DNA from: Chryseobacterium aahli
GTDB taxonomy: Bacteria; Bacteroidota; Bacteroidia; Flavobacteriales; Weeksellaceae
Assembly: GCF_022699665.1 (NCBI RefSeq)
Contig: NZ_JALDNB010000014.1
Span: 101,383-165,382, forward strand
Direction: 5' to 3'
Length of the DNA stretch: 64,000 bases
Shown here: positions 26,609 through 35,667 of the stretch, piece by piece
Layout of the letters: each line of letters opens with the position of its first letter
Numbering within the stretch: position 1 is the stretch's first letter
Made by a program: the position numbers and the translations under genes
Notes under the pieces: model-generated
What the model was told of the DNA's origin: nothing
Seen by the model: only the letters and a program-made list of their open reading frames with translations
Database searches by the model: none

Positions 26609-28042
26609 ATGTCAGATAGTTTAATTTCTCATCAATATGTTGAAAATAGTCCTGGATTGCAGGAAAAAAATGTAGAATCTTCTTCTCAAGAAAAAGATGA
26701 ATATTCTGTAAACCCTAATCAGAAAGTATATGATATGCCACATCAGCTTGATCATGAAGTAAATGTGGTGAAAATCTATTTTGCAGAGCAAAAGCCCAAA
26801 ATGAAATGGGAAAACAAAGAAGAACCCTACACCGTACAAAGTGTAAATGGAGCAACGGCAAAAGCAATAAAAGATAAAAAAGAAGGTGATCTGAAAAAAC
26901 TAAAAAAAGAGATTAAGAATATTCAAGTATTAGATTCTGCAGATGATACTAAAGTGCTTTCTGATATTACAAAATTAAAGAAAGCTGAATCTGTCAAAAT
27001 TAAATGGGAAGAAAATGTACGTCAAAAAGATGCTGAAGGAAAACCTGCTTTTGAATATTCACAGATAAACAAAATATCAATTAAGAAAAAAGTGTGGGTT
27101 GTAGCAAACTGTGAAGGAACAACAGGAAAACTTACCATTCAAATTAATGAGAATAAGCTTGAAAATGAAGATCAGATATATGAGAATCCAATTAAGTTTT
27201 TAATTGGTCAAGAAGAAAAAGATAAAATTGAGTTTCAGATTAAAGGTTTAATAACTTATTCAAAAGAAATCACTCTACGCCCCAAAAGTGAGGATGATCT
27301 AAAAAAACTGATTGAAAAATTTGATAAAAGAAAAGATAAAAATGCTTTTCTATATTTTAAAGCCGAAGTTACCGAAACCCAGGACGAAGTAAAATTTCCT
27401 GATGACACTCATGAATTTTTAAATAAGGATGGAGAAAGGTTGGAAATTGATGTGGTTAAATTACCTCCATGGGTTGATATTGCAATAGTTGAAGAAGCTA
27501 AAATAATTAGAGAATCTACTCATTGTGAATACATTAAAGATACATATCATGCAAGTACAGATAATGCACATATGAAGAGATGTGGAAGCGAAAAAGATGC
27601 TACTCGTGCTAATTCTGCTTGGTGTGGGTCATTTGTTGCATATTGTTTAAAAACATCCGGTTATAAGTACCAACCAGACCCAGGTGCGATTTGGCATGGT
27701 AAAGTAAGTTTGGTTAAAAGAAAGGATGGAGCCCCCTATGAAACAACAGAAAAATGGGGAATAAAATATACAGAAATGTATATTGGGGGGATAGTTGAAT
27801 GGCATAATGATGGTCATACAACTATTATTGTAGGTATTGATAAGAGTAACCCCCAAAATTATATTGTACTGGGAGGTAATCAAACAAATGGTGTACGATT
27901 TTGGACAGCCCCTAAAACAAAAGTACATCCATATTGTATTTTTCCAATTGATTATAAAGGAGAGTTAATACCTCTTGAAGAAGTTGAACCTTCTGATTTA
28001 AGTTCAAATGCAATAAAATATGTTGAAGGTGAAACTGGTTAA
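26609..28042 (+). CDS. Candidate cell-wall amidase effector with a CHAP/NlpC-like domain
   Basis: A 477-residue protein. The N-terminal 40 residues are polar, the middle (about 45-285) consists of Lys/Glu-rich beta domains, and the C-terminal domain (about 290-450) is a papain-like peptidase. The catalytic Cys339 lies in NSAWCGSFVAYCL and the His403 in NDGHTTIIVGID, followed by YIVLGGNQTNGV. This resembles the TIGR02594/CHAP group of peptidoglycan amidases. There is no signal peptide, as expected for a protein delivered to the target periplasm by the T6SS. The exported protein encoded next would be the protective partner. Confidence 0.72.
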   Translation: MSDSLISHQYVENSPGLQEKNVESSSQEKDEYSVNPNQKVYDMPHQLDHEVNVVKIYFAEQKPKMKWENKEEPYTVQSVNGATAKAIKDKKEGDLKKLKKEIKNIQVLDSADDTKVLSDITKLKKAESVKIKWEENVRQKDAEGKPAFEYSQINKISIKKKVWVVANCEGTTGKLTIQINENKLENEDQIYENPIKFLIGQEEKDKIEFQIKGLITYSKEITLRPKSEDDLKKLIEKFDKRKDKNAFLYFKAEVTETQDEVKFPDDTHEFLNKDGERLEIDVVKLPPWVDIAIVEEAKIIRESTHCEYIKDTYHASTDNAHMKRCGSEKDATRANSAWCGSFVAYCLKTSGYKYQPDPGAIWHGKVSLVKRKDGAPYETTEKWGIKYTEMYIGGIVEWHNDGHTTIIVGIDKSNPQNYIVLGGNQTNGVRFWTAPKTKVHPYCIFPIDYKGELIPLEEVEPSDLSSNAIKYVEGETG

Positions 28043-28051
28043 AATTAAAAC

Positions 28052-29074
28052 ATGAAAAAAATTTTTATATCACTAATGGTTGTTTTTTTTTCATTTCAAA
28101 ATGGAGAGAAAAAGAATGTTAGAATAAATGATACGGATGAAACCACTATCGAGTCCAACGATTCAATAAAAAAAATTATCAAACAACAAGTAATGCATGG
28201 ATATGGTATAAAAGAAAAAGGATTGGATATAGAAAATAATTATAATTATAAAAAAGAAGATTACGAAGTTATAAAATCCGTGTCAAATAATATTTTAAAA
28301 AAACATAATTATAAAATAATAAATGAAAAAAAATTCAAGAATAAAGTATCAATTATTTTTGGATTTAAAAATGTAAATAAAAATGTAAATTTTTTAATTG
28401 AATATCCTTGTCAATTAAAAAAAGTAGCTTACCAATTGGATATAAACTACATTACTAGTAACAATAACCCCATTTTTATTGATTTTAAAAATAATATTCT
28501 TTTTGAAGCACTTTTCATCCCTGAATTAATAAATTATGAAACTTTATATCCGGACTTATTCATTAAAGAAGATAAAATTAAAAGAGAAAAGATAATTGAT
28601 AAAGAAGTTGTACAGGTTATAAGATGGAAAGATGTTCCAAATCTAGCTGAGAATCGCAAAAAGAATATTCAGAAACTAGTTGCACGCAATAAATATTTGT
28701 TTAATGATGATAAGTCCTATTTTGTGTGGCTTACAGAGAATGATGAATATTTCATGGAAAGCTTGGTGAAAGTATTTGGATATACTAAAGATCGAGAACT
28801 TTTAAAATGGGTTGTGGGAAAAACAGTATACAAAGAAAATGACCCTCAAGAATACGGCAGAATATTATGGACAAAATCCTGTGACGGGAAACTTACTATT
28901 CACAACAATACTATCAAGCTATTTAAAGCAGATTCTACCAATAAAGAAACCATAAAAAAGGATATTAAAAATTATATAACATATTTGAGTGGTAACAAAA
29001 TAACAGAATTAAATCATCTAACTCATGAAGAGAAAGATAAAATTATTTTAGCCATAAAACCTATTATAGAATAG
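28052..29074 (+). CDS. Exported protein, candidate immunity partner of the CHAP-like effector
   Basis: A 340-residue protein with an N-terminal signal-like segment (IFISLMVVFFSFQNG), 10 bases after the CHAP-like gene. The rest is rich in Lys, Asn and Ile and shows no family that I know. A conserved-looking stretch is WLTENDEYFMESLVKVFGYTKDRELLKWVV (residues about 227-256). A periplasmic location would let it guard the cell wall against the neighbouring hydrolase; this is inference from order and signal peptide. Confidence 0.5.
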   Translation: MKKIFISLMVVFFSFQNGEKKNVRINDTDETTIESNDSIKKIIKQQVMHGYGIKEKGLDIENNYNYKKEDYEVIKSVSNNILKKHNYKIINEKKFKNKVSIIFGFKNVNKNVNFLIEYPCQLKKVAYQLDINYITSNNNPIFIDFKNNILFEALFIPELINYETLYPDLFIKEDKIKREKIIDKEVVQVIRWKDVPNLAENRKKNIQKLVARNKYLFNDDKSYFVWLTENDEYFMESLVKVFGYTKDRELLKWVVGKTVYKENDPQEYGRILWTKSCDGKLTIHNNTIKLFKADSTNKETIKKDIKNYITYLSGNKITELNHLTHEEKDKIILAIKPIIE

Positions 29075-29084
29075 TTTCAAAAGA

Positions 29085-29960
29085 ATGGATTCTCATATAC
29101 ATTTCCCAGTAGATATTTCTCTCCAACTTTCCTTTGAGAGAAAATTTTATCGTTATTCCTATAATGAATATACTGTCATAAATGGGAAACTACATAGAAG
29201 CGAACTAAACAAAATATTGCATATAACATTGCAAAAAATTGAGAATGGTAGATTTGAATTTCATATTGAAACCTTTGACAGAGAACTCAGAGATAAAAAA
29301 TTATCTCTGTCCGAAAAAGATTTCTTAAGTTATGTAGCAAAAATAAATGATGAAATAAAAGTAGTAGCAGATAAGTATGCAAAACTTAAAACACTGAAAG
29401 ACCTTCTCTTATTACAGGAAAAGGTAAAAGAAATTACTAAAAAACTTTCCGGGTCTTATGTAGGAAGACATGCAGAAAATAGCTTCAAATTTCTTAAAGC
29501 ATTCTATAATAACGGAAGTATAGTTTGTGATGACTTAATGAAGAATAACCAATTCGGGCTAATCCTTCATAAGTTTTACTGCAAATACGATAAGGAAAAT
29601 AACCCAAGCCATATTGCACGTTACAGAAACTTGATGAATAATACAGTAGCAGATATTGAAGAACAGGCACAGCTACAAAGCATAGATGAAAAAGAACAGT
29701 TAATTACTTTAATTTATACTGGCAAATTATCTTCCGTTAAAAATTGGGAACAATTTTATGAAGAAATGGACAGAAAGGAAATTTCATACAATAAAGAAAA
29801 AGACTTCCCCACATTGAATATCTATGAAGGAATTATTCTTTTAGATTCTAAAACGAAGGAAGTTTTAAAGCATAACCTCTCTATAGATTTTTCCTTGGGA
29901 GAAAACTATCAAAAGAAATTTATATACGAATTAAAAGAAATAAGCTATGACGAAGTATAA
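29085..29960 (+). CDS. Hypothetical protein in the effector region
   Basis: A 291-residue protein without signal or membrane segment. The N-terminal 100 residues are beta-rich (FERKFYRYSYNEYTVINGK), the middle is helical and charged, and the C-terminus ends in a strand-rich domain. It overlaps the following amidase gene by 14 bases. The overlap suggests an adaptor or loading chaperone for the amidase, or a part of the same effector module. I do not recognise a family. Confidence 0.5.
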   Translation: MDSHIHFPVDISLQLSFERKFYRYSYNEYTVINGKLHRSELNKILHITLQKIENGRFEFHIETFDRELRDKKLSLSEKDFLSYVAKINDEIKVVADKYAKLKTLKDLLLLQEKVKEITKKLSGSYVGRHAENSFKFLKAFYNNGSIVCDDLMKNNQFGLILHKFYCKYDKENNPSHIARYRNLMNNTVADIEEQAQLQSIDEKEQLITLIYTGKLSSVKNWEQFYEEMDRKEISYNKEKDFPTLNIYEGIILLDSKTKEVLKHNLSIDFSLGENYQKKFIYELKEISYDEV

Positions 29961-31338
29961 AAAAATATCTTGGCTTACGGAGCTACAACATAAGTTAGAC
30001 ATCAAATTTGGAAAAAACTTATATAATGCTGCTTTAATTGCATTGTTATTTGGGTGTTTAAGTCTTACGTCTTGTGGTGGAAAGGATGCAAAAGTTCCCA
30101 ACTTTCCAACTCATGAAAAAGTGGAAACACCTGAAAAACCACAACCTCCCATAAAAATTACAATTACTGATACTAAGCAAACAGTTACAAATAATGAATT
30201 GAAAGAAATTTATGGAGATACACCTGTTATTAAAGACGCTTATTTTGCAAAAAAAGTAGAAGAGAAAGATAAAAAAGTAACTTATGAGCAAATAAAATCG
30301 GCATCTATAAAAGATGAAGTTCATATTGTAGTAGATACGCTTAACATTCCTATTGGAACCGAAGTAAAGGTAAAAATTTTAGAGAAAGGAATAATAAATA
30401 AAGACGAATACAAAGAAGTTTCTTTTTTGCAGGATAAAAAAGATGTTCAAGGGATTTTTACAGCAAAAATAGACTATTATGATACTGACGGAGATGGAGA
30501 GATGCTCGCAGTTTTCACAATCAATCTAAACAATATAGACGACAAAATTACGCAAGACTGGATCAGTAAAATAACTTCCGATAAAGACAAAAAATTAAAA
30601 CTTTGTATATATGTAGAAGTTCCAAGTTTGAAAGACAAAGTAGTGTATTGTAGCGATAATATGGATTTGGGAGAAGGTATTCCAAAAGACGGAGTTTGGC
30701 TGGATCAACCTAATAAATGGTTTGAAGTAAAAACTTGTGAATGTGTATCTTATAAAATAGAAAATAATTTACTAAACGGACCTAATGTAATTCATACGAA
30801 AGCAGGAAGCAAGGTAAAATCGACAGGAGCAATGCAAACTGTTAAAGCAATTGTTTTACATCGTACAGCAGGTTATACTACGATTAGTGCTGTTGGTCAT
30901 ACTAAAGGAACACATTTTTATGTGGATGGCCCAAGAGGAAATGATGGTGAAATATTTCAACCTTTCGGATTGGATAAAAGCAGTAGCCATATTAGAAGTA
31001 GTACTGATAAAACCAGAATTGCAAGAAAAGATATAGAAAATAACAACTCAATAGGCATTGAAGTTATTGGCTTGAATTATAGCAAGGATAAAAAAGGCGT
31101 TTGGATAAATCAGCCATCTGCTGATAAAAAGATTACTAAAGGATATAAAGATTACGATGGGGAACATCATTGGGACGAACTTTCATTAAAACAAATTAAT
31201 TCAGTAGTTTGTATCGTTAAAAAATTACTTGAAAAATATAATTTAAACAAGTCAGATATTTTACTTCATGAGGGTATTCAGCAAAAAACTGGTGGAGAAG
31301 GTCAAGCTGTATATGATGCTATAATTTCAAAACTATAA
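29947..31338 (+). CDS. Candidate effector: N-acetylmuramoyl-L-alanine amidase (amidase_2/PGRP-like)
   Basis: A 463-residue protein. Near residue 40 it has a hydrophobic stretch ending in SLTSCGG that looks like a lipobox, although it lies unusually far from the start. The middle is Lys-rich with a calcium-loop-like DTDGDGEM near residue 180. The C-terminal domain (about 295-460) is amidase_2-like: IVLHRTAGY holds the first zinc ligand, THFYVDGPRG the substrate loop, SIGIEVIG a core strand and LLHEGIQQKTGGEG the second histidine and the lysine. The third ligand usually found in a KxDPG motif is replaced by GGEG, so activity is not assured. Confidence 0.68.
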   Translation: MTKYKKISWLTELQHKLDIKFGKNLYNAALIALLFGCLSLTSCGGKDAKVPNFPTHEKVETPEKPQPPIKITITDTKQTVTNNELKEIYGDTPVIKDAYFAKKVEEKDKKVTYEQIKSASIKDEVHIVVDTLNIPIGTEVKVKILEKGIINKDEYKEVSFLQDKKDVQGIFTAKIDYYDTDGDGEMLAVFTINLNNIDDKITQDWISKITSDKDKKLKLCIYVEVPSLKDKVVYCSDNMDLGEGIPKDGVWLDQPNKWFEVKTCECVSYKIENNLLNGPNVIHTKAGSKVKSTGAMQTVKAIVLHRTAGYTTISAVGHTKGTHFYVDGPRGNDGEIFQPFGLDKSSSHIRSSTDKTRIARKDIENNNSIGIEVIGLNYSKDKKGVWINQPSADKKITKGYKDYDGEHHWDELSLKQINSVVCIVKKLLEKYNLNKSDILLHEGIQQKTGGEGQAVYDAIISKL

Positions 31339-31340
31339 TT

Positions 31341-32066
31341 ATGAAACAATTATTAACATTTTTACTAATATTTATTCTATTATCCTGCTACAAAAGTGAA
31401 AATAGAATAAAAAAATCTGAAAAATTAAAAGATAAAGTTTCATACAAGAATGATAAAGTTGAAATCAAAATTAATCAAACTAATTTCCAAGAAACTATTT
31501 ACCAAATTGTAAAATATTATAATGCAAAAGATTTTACAAAATTAAATAAATTAATTAATCCCAATCTAGGGATTTACTTCATATATAGAATTGGAACTGT
31601 GGATTTGTGGAAGAATGATAAGCAGATATGTGTAAGTTCGTCTTGTAAAAATGAAATAAGTGTTCCATATTGGTATAGGGAAGCAATTTCAAAACAAAAA
31701 ACTGGACATAACTTTAAACTAGATACCGTTAAAACGGATGTTGTTATAGAATGCGACTCTATAAGTAAAAAAGGGTTATTTTTTGTAAATAATAAAAAAG
31801 CAGCAGAATTATTATCAAACACAATAGAAAATTATATAATTTCCATATCTTATGATAATACAGAAGAATCTAAAAAAGATATTGCTAAATTCAAGCAAGA
31901 AATAAAACCAATTCAAAATTGGGAAAGAGATAGTAGAAGAATAGTTCTTTCATATAAGACTGAAGATAATTATTTTGGAAATACTTTTATTTTTTACGTA
32001 ACCGAAATAGAAGGGAGGTGGTATCTTTCAATAATAGATTTTGTTTCAACTGATTGTAGTGTATAG
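31341..32066 (+). CDS. Lipoprotein, candidate immunity partner of the amidase
   Basis: A 241-residue lipoprotein with a clear type II signal (LLIFILLSCYKSEN, Cys at 16), starting two bases after the amidase stop. The mature part has mixed helix and strand and two adjacent cysteines in CVSSSCKNE near residue 100. It ends with a FYVTEIEGRWYLSIIDFV strand pair like SnoaL/NTF2-type folds. A lipid-anchored periplasmic protein directly after a wall hydrolase fits an immunity role. Confidence 0.6.
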   Translation: MKQLLTFLLIFILLSCYKSENRIKKSEKLKDKVSYKNDKVEIKINQTNFQETIYQIVKYYNAKDFTKLNKLINPNLGIYFIYRIGTVDLWKNDKQICVSSSCKNEISVPYWYREAISKQKTGHNFKLDTVKTDVVIECDSISKKGLFFVNNKKAAELLSNTIENYIISISYDNTEESKKDIAKFKQEIKPIQNWERDSRRIVLSYKTEDNYFGNTFIFYVTEIEGRWYLSIIDFVSTDCSV

Positions 32067-32087
32067 CAATTAATTAAATGAATGTTT

Positions 32088-32357
32088 ATGAAAGACATAA
32101 TATTAATAATAATTACATCGATTCTACTTTTAGGATGCAAACCTGTAGAGGGTAATGGTTCAGATATGGAGTTTTTATTTAACTTCATTGATAATCAATA
32201 CTATTTTGATATAAAATTAAAAAAACGATGTATTATAATATATCGTTTTTTATTTTTGCCGACTAAAAAAAGCAAAATAGCGATTCCAGCATATATGTTT
32301 TTACACCTAATGGTGCAGATGTGGAGTTGTTACTTTTCTTTTAAACATTATGAATAA
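32088..32357 (+). pseudogene. Truncated lipoprotein fragment
   Basis: The frame opens with a good lipoprotein signal (IITSILLLGCKPVEG) but after about 45 codons it runs through a transcription terminator and into an IS1 end. Only the N-terminal part is likely to be genuine. It looks like the beginning of another immunity-type lipoprotein cut short by the rearrangements here. Confidence 0.4.
32219..32256 (+). terminator. Intrinsic terminator at the end of the effector region
   Basis: AAAAACGAT and ATCGTTTTT form a stem around an AT-rich loop, followed by a T-rich tract. Confidence 0.7.
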
Positions 32358-32827
32358 ACGTTGGAATCAATGTATTCACTGTAATTACAGTTACTGTATC
32401 AAGGCAGGAATAACATCACAAAATAAACAACGCTACCAGTGTAAAAGATGCAGAAAAAAGTTCATTATGAACTATTCTTATAATGCATATCATAAGGGCA
32501 ATAATCATAATATTCAACGACTAATAAAAGAAGGGAGTCGGAATAAATGGCATTAGCAGATTGCTTAATGTCAGCAAGACGACTGTACTAAAAAAGATTT
32601 TAAAAATCGCTACTAAAGTTGTTAAGCCACCAATCCCTAAGAATATTACAATCGAAATTGACGAGTTAAAAACATATACTAAAAGTAAAACCAATGAACG
32701 ATGGGTAGTTGCAGCTTATTGCAGGGAGACAAAGAAAGTAATTGATTATAAGCTTGGTAGAAGAACGACTAAGACGCTACAATGTATTATAGATACTTTA
32801 CTTTATGCAAATCCAAAAAATATATAG
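32312..32827 (+). mobile_element. IS1-family element, frameshifted and truncated
   Basis: The first frame (32350-32556) has the zinc-ribbon start of IS1 transposases (CIHCNYSYCIKAG, then QCKRCRKKF). The second frame (to 32827) continues the helix-turn-helix (INGISRLLNVSKTTVLKKI) and the early catalytic part with the IEIDELKTY acid. One extra G in the GGG near 32533 would explain the break. The element then ends at the left side of the IS256 copy, so most of the catalytic domain is missing. A left end starting near GGTGCAG at 32312 is a guess. Confidence 0.7.
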
Positions 32828-32844
32828 ACACTGTCCCATTAAGC

Positions 32845-34172
32845 GTGTAAGTTAAAAAGTTAGGGCTTAGATTTATAATCTGAACCTATTTTCAAAAATA
32901 AGCATAAATTGGTTTAAAATCAATCCCAAATTTTGGATGGGCATGGTCCATTTTTTAGTTGCTTCTTTCAATGCTAAATAAACAGATTTTATAACTGCAT
33001 CATCTGTAGGGAAAGACATTTTATTTTTGGTGTATTTTCGGATTTTCCCGTTTAGATTTTCAATTAAATTGGTCGTGTAAATTATTTTTCTAATCTCGAT
33101 TGGAAACTCAAAAAAGACGGTTAATTCGTCCCAATGAGTTCTCTAGGATTGTATTGCATAGAGATATTTACTTTCCCATTTGGTTGCAAAGTCGTCCAAA
33201 GCTGCTTTTGCCGCTTCTTTTGTGGGAGCAATATAAATGTGTTTCATATCTGCAGAACATTCTTTCCTATCTTTCCAGACAACATATTTACATGCATTTC
33301 TAATTTGGTGAACTACGCAGATTTGGGTTTGAGATTGCGGAAAAACCGAGCGAATGGTCTGGGTAAATCCATTCAGATTATCGGTAGCAGTGATGAGAAT
33401 ATCTTCTACGCCACGGGCTTTTAAATCGGTCAGAACATTCATCCAAAAGCTGGAGCTTTCGTTCTTTCCGAGCCACATCCCGAGAACTTCTTTTTTACCT
33501 TCACGATTGAGTCCTACGGCTAAATAAATGGTTTTGTTGATGACCTTGGAGTTTTCACGAACCTTGAAAACAATCCCGTCCATCCAGACAATCAGATATA
33601 CTTCATCCAATGGTCGGTTCTGCCAGGCAACCACTTCACTGGCAACAGCATTGGTGATTCGTGAGATGGTAGAAGTCGAAACGTCAAAATCATACATTTC
33701 TTTGATTTGCTCTTCAATATCACTTACACTCATCCCTTTAGCATAAAATGAGATGATAATGTTCTCCAAACCATCGATGATATTGTGTCTCTTTGGAACT
33801 AATGCTGGTTCAAAACTGCCTTCCCTATCTCTGGGAACTTTTATTTCTGATTCGCCGAATGAGGACTTTATCTTCTTGGTTGCGTGTCCGTTCCGATAGT
33901 TTCCATTAATGGTTTTTTCGTGTTTTGAATTATCCAAATGGCTGTCAAGTTCAACATCTAACATATGTTCTACTGCTTTTTTGTGCAGCTCTTTAAAGAA
34001 TGAGGTTAAATCTTCCCCGTTCTTAAAGGATTTGTAGAAATCCTTATTGTTTAGTAAATCTTCTTTGTCGATCATAACTATGTAATGGTTAAAAATAATA
34101 AAAAGTTATTTCCGTAAAATTTTTTGAGCTATAAGGGCTCAAAATTTTCCAGAATAACTTTTTAACTTACAC
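32845..34172 (-). mobile_element. IS256-family insertion sequence
   Basis: An 18-bp perfect inverted repeat (GTGTAAGTTAAAAAGTTA at 32845-32862 and its complement at 34155-34172) bounds a 1328-bp element, the usual size of the family. The transposase lies on the minus strand. I see no target-site duplication: CATTAAGC is on the left and AGTTAGTG on the right, which suggests a later deletion or recombination at one end. It abuts truncated IS1 on the left and an IS3 remnant on the right. Confidence 0.85.
32873..34075 (-). pseudogene. IS256-family (mutator-type) transposase with an internal stop
   Basis: Reading from the ATG at 34075 to the stop at 32873 gives 401 codons, the right length for the family. 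The frame is continuous except for one TAG at 33143-33145. It falls after KYLYAIQS, where a Trp (TGG) is expected before the continuation RTHWDELTVFFEFP. The DDE regions are visible: YLIVWMDGIVFKV, LITATDNLNGF, and the C-terminal TTNLIENLNGKIRKYT. A single nonsense mutation therefore seems to have inactivated an otherwise intact transposase. Confidence 0.88.
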
Positions 34173-34180
34173 AGTTAGTG

Positions 34181-35134
34181 GTCATCAAACGAACTTAGAC
34201 ATTTTAATTTAAATCCTTAAGGAGGATTTTCGGTTTATAAACTTACTAATTTTTGTTGGTTATACATTTGTCTTCTTTTCAGGATGGATTCGGCTTTTAT
34301 CTGCTTTCTTTTTTTCAAAATCTGTTCTGATCTTCCGAAGAACATATCCGCGGGAGTGAGGTTATTTATCGACTCGTGATAGCGCTTGTTATTTTAGTTT
34401 TCCACAAATTTTTCCAATGCTTGGATGAGTTCCTCGGGGTGATAAAAATGATTTAGTTTCACTACTACAGAGCAATTTCTACTACCAAATCTTTCTGTTT
34501 CTCAGGAATACTGTTCCATTGTCTGTTGTTCATTCTTTTTGTAGCTTCCAAGCCATCATAGCCGTTTTCCAAGTAGCTTTGATACCATTTGTAAAAGCTG
34601 CTTCTGGCAATTCCAAAACTTTCCAGTGTTTTCCTTACCCTGGTTTCACTTGTCGTCACAGTTTGAATGATCTCGTATTTCTCGGCTGCTGATAATCTCA
34701 TATATTTCTTGTATTTATCGATTAATCCAGCCTGTCTAAACTTTTTTTTACAATGTCATAACGAACAACCAGATCAGCCACGATCTCTTTCAAACGTGCG
34801 TTTTCCTTCTTCAGATCTGATACTTCATCACTCGTAGCTTCTCGAGCGACATCTCCATTTAAGCGCTTCTTTCCTGCTTCCATAAACTCATTGTTTCAGG
34901 CATAAAACTGTGACTGTGCAATGTTATAAGTTCGGCTACGAAAGTCTCCGCTCGAAGACCTTCCATCACGATTAAAATCTTTTGCTCTGCAGTAAATATT
35001 CTGCGGGTGTTCTGGCGAATATCTTTTACGAATTTCTCGGTCGGTTTCTTTTTCGGTGTTGCCATAATTAAAATTACTCTTTTTATGAAAACACTCCTTA
35101 ACTTTTTAATATCTAATGTCCACTTTTTGATGAC
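34181..35134 (-). mobile_element. IS3-family remnant with an internal deletion
   Basis: The ends share GTCATCAAA in inverted orientation (34181-34189 and 35126-35134). Between them the minus strand encodes the beginning and the end of an IS3-type transposase but not the catalytic middle. At 954 bp it is several hundred bases shorter than an intact element. With the ends retained and the core lost it could only be moved in trans. Confidence 0.75.
34235..35065 (-). pseudogene. IS3-family transposase remnants (orfA and orfB pieces)
   Basis: The orfA-like part starts at 35065 (RRIFTAEQKILIVMEGL) and breaks by frameshift after AEL; the other frame continues with AQSQFYAWNNEFMEAGKK and a leucine-zipper-like stretch. 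The orfB-like part (34701 to 34465) holds the helix-turn-helix SFGIARSSFYKWYQ. After a jump the C-terminal end (KRYHESINNLTPADMFFGR) follows to 34235, with a stop just before it. The DDE catalytic core is absent, so no active enzyme can be made. Confidence 0.78.
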
Positions 35135-35211
35135 GATTTACAACTTGTATTAAACGAAAAAAGCCATATTGTTGCACCAGTAAAAACGACGCTCTCTATA
35201 TTGTTTATCAA

Positions 35212-35232
35212 AGTGACCTATTCGGTGACCTA
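35212..35232 (+). repeat. Tandem GTGACCTA repeats inside the right island end
   Basis: AGTGACCTATTCGGTGACCT matches 11869-11888 except for one base, with the same 12-bp period and orientation. It lies 55 bases inside the right att repeat. Confidence 0.55.
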
Positions 35233-35287
35233 AAAAACAAGAGAATAGCATAAAGCTTATGGATAGGGCTTTTTTGAAAAAATAACA

Positions 35288-35310
35288 AGTCCCGTCCGGA
35301 TCGCAACTAC
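35288..35310 (+). repeat. Right attachment site (attR-like), tRNA-Asp 3' fragment
   Basis: A 23-bp exact copy of the tRNA-Asp 3' end at 11751-11773. No 5' part of a tRNA precedes it, so it is not a functional tRNA gene. The following 50 bases are a diverged copy of the tRNA cluster trailer. Confidence 0.85.
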
Positions 35311-35326
35311 AATTTCAGAGTAGTAC

Positions 35327-35363
35327 AAAAAGCTTTAAAACATACGTTTTAAAGCTTTTTTTA
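35327..35363 (+). terminator. Second copy of the tRNA-Asp terminator
   Basis: AAAGCTTTAAAAC and GTTTTAAAGCTTT form the same 13-bp stem as at 11790-11827, with two changed loop bases. It is probably the original terminator that stood behind the tRNA before the island inserted. Confidence 0.75.
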
Positions 35364-35479
35364 TGTATTGTATGGTTCAGATTTAGTGGCTCAGTCTCAA
35401 GAAAAAGGATTGATCCGTGATAGGTAATTTTGAAATTTCAATAGATTAATTATCATTATTCATTAGAATTTAATTTTTA

Positions 35480-35518
35480 AAAATGAGAGTAAAGTAACCT
35501 TGCTCTCGTTTATTTTTG
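35480..35518. terminator. Hairpin downstream of the NRPS-like gene
   Basis: GAGAGTAA pairs with TTGCTCTC (one G-T pair) with T- or A-rich flanks on both sides, so it could end transcription from either direction. The rest of 35364-35667 shows no gene. Confidence 0.5.
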
Positions 35519-35667
35519 TAAATAAAACATATTACAAATGATTGAAAATCATAACAGATGTTCCAGAGTTACTGACACCGGAATTTGTCCCAATTATTCC
35601 AAATATAATTTAACATAAACATCCATAGTTAGCCTATCAAACATATATAATAAAAAAGAACTAATCT

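Larger units (their letters stand above)
11751..35310. mobile_element. Genomic island inserted in tRNA-Asp, carrying a partial T6SS
   Basis: The 23-bp direct repeat at 11751-11773 and 35288-35310 begins in the T arm of tRNA-Asp and ends seven bases past the tRNA. The similarity continues through the downstream terminator with several mismatches. Between the repeats lie a decayed tyrosine integrase just inside the left end, T6SS subtype-iii genes, candidate effector/immunity genes and damaged insertion sequences. This is the classical layout of an integrative island using the tRNA 3' end as att site. The integrase is broken, so the element is probably fixed. That the island arrived as one unit is inferred. 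Confidence 0.82.

Noticed and set aside
33134..33746. Plus-strand open frames in the IS256 region
   Set aside because: They are antisense to the transposase, which has clear family motifs on the minus strand.
35288..35310. A fourth tRNA-Asp gene
   Set aside because: Only the 3' 16 bases of the tRNA are present; the 5' acceptor, D arm and anticodon arm are missing.
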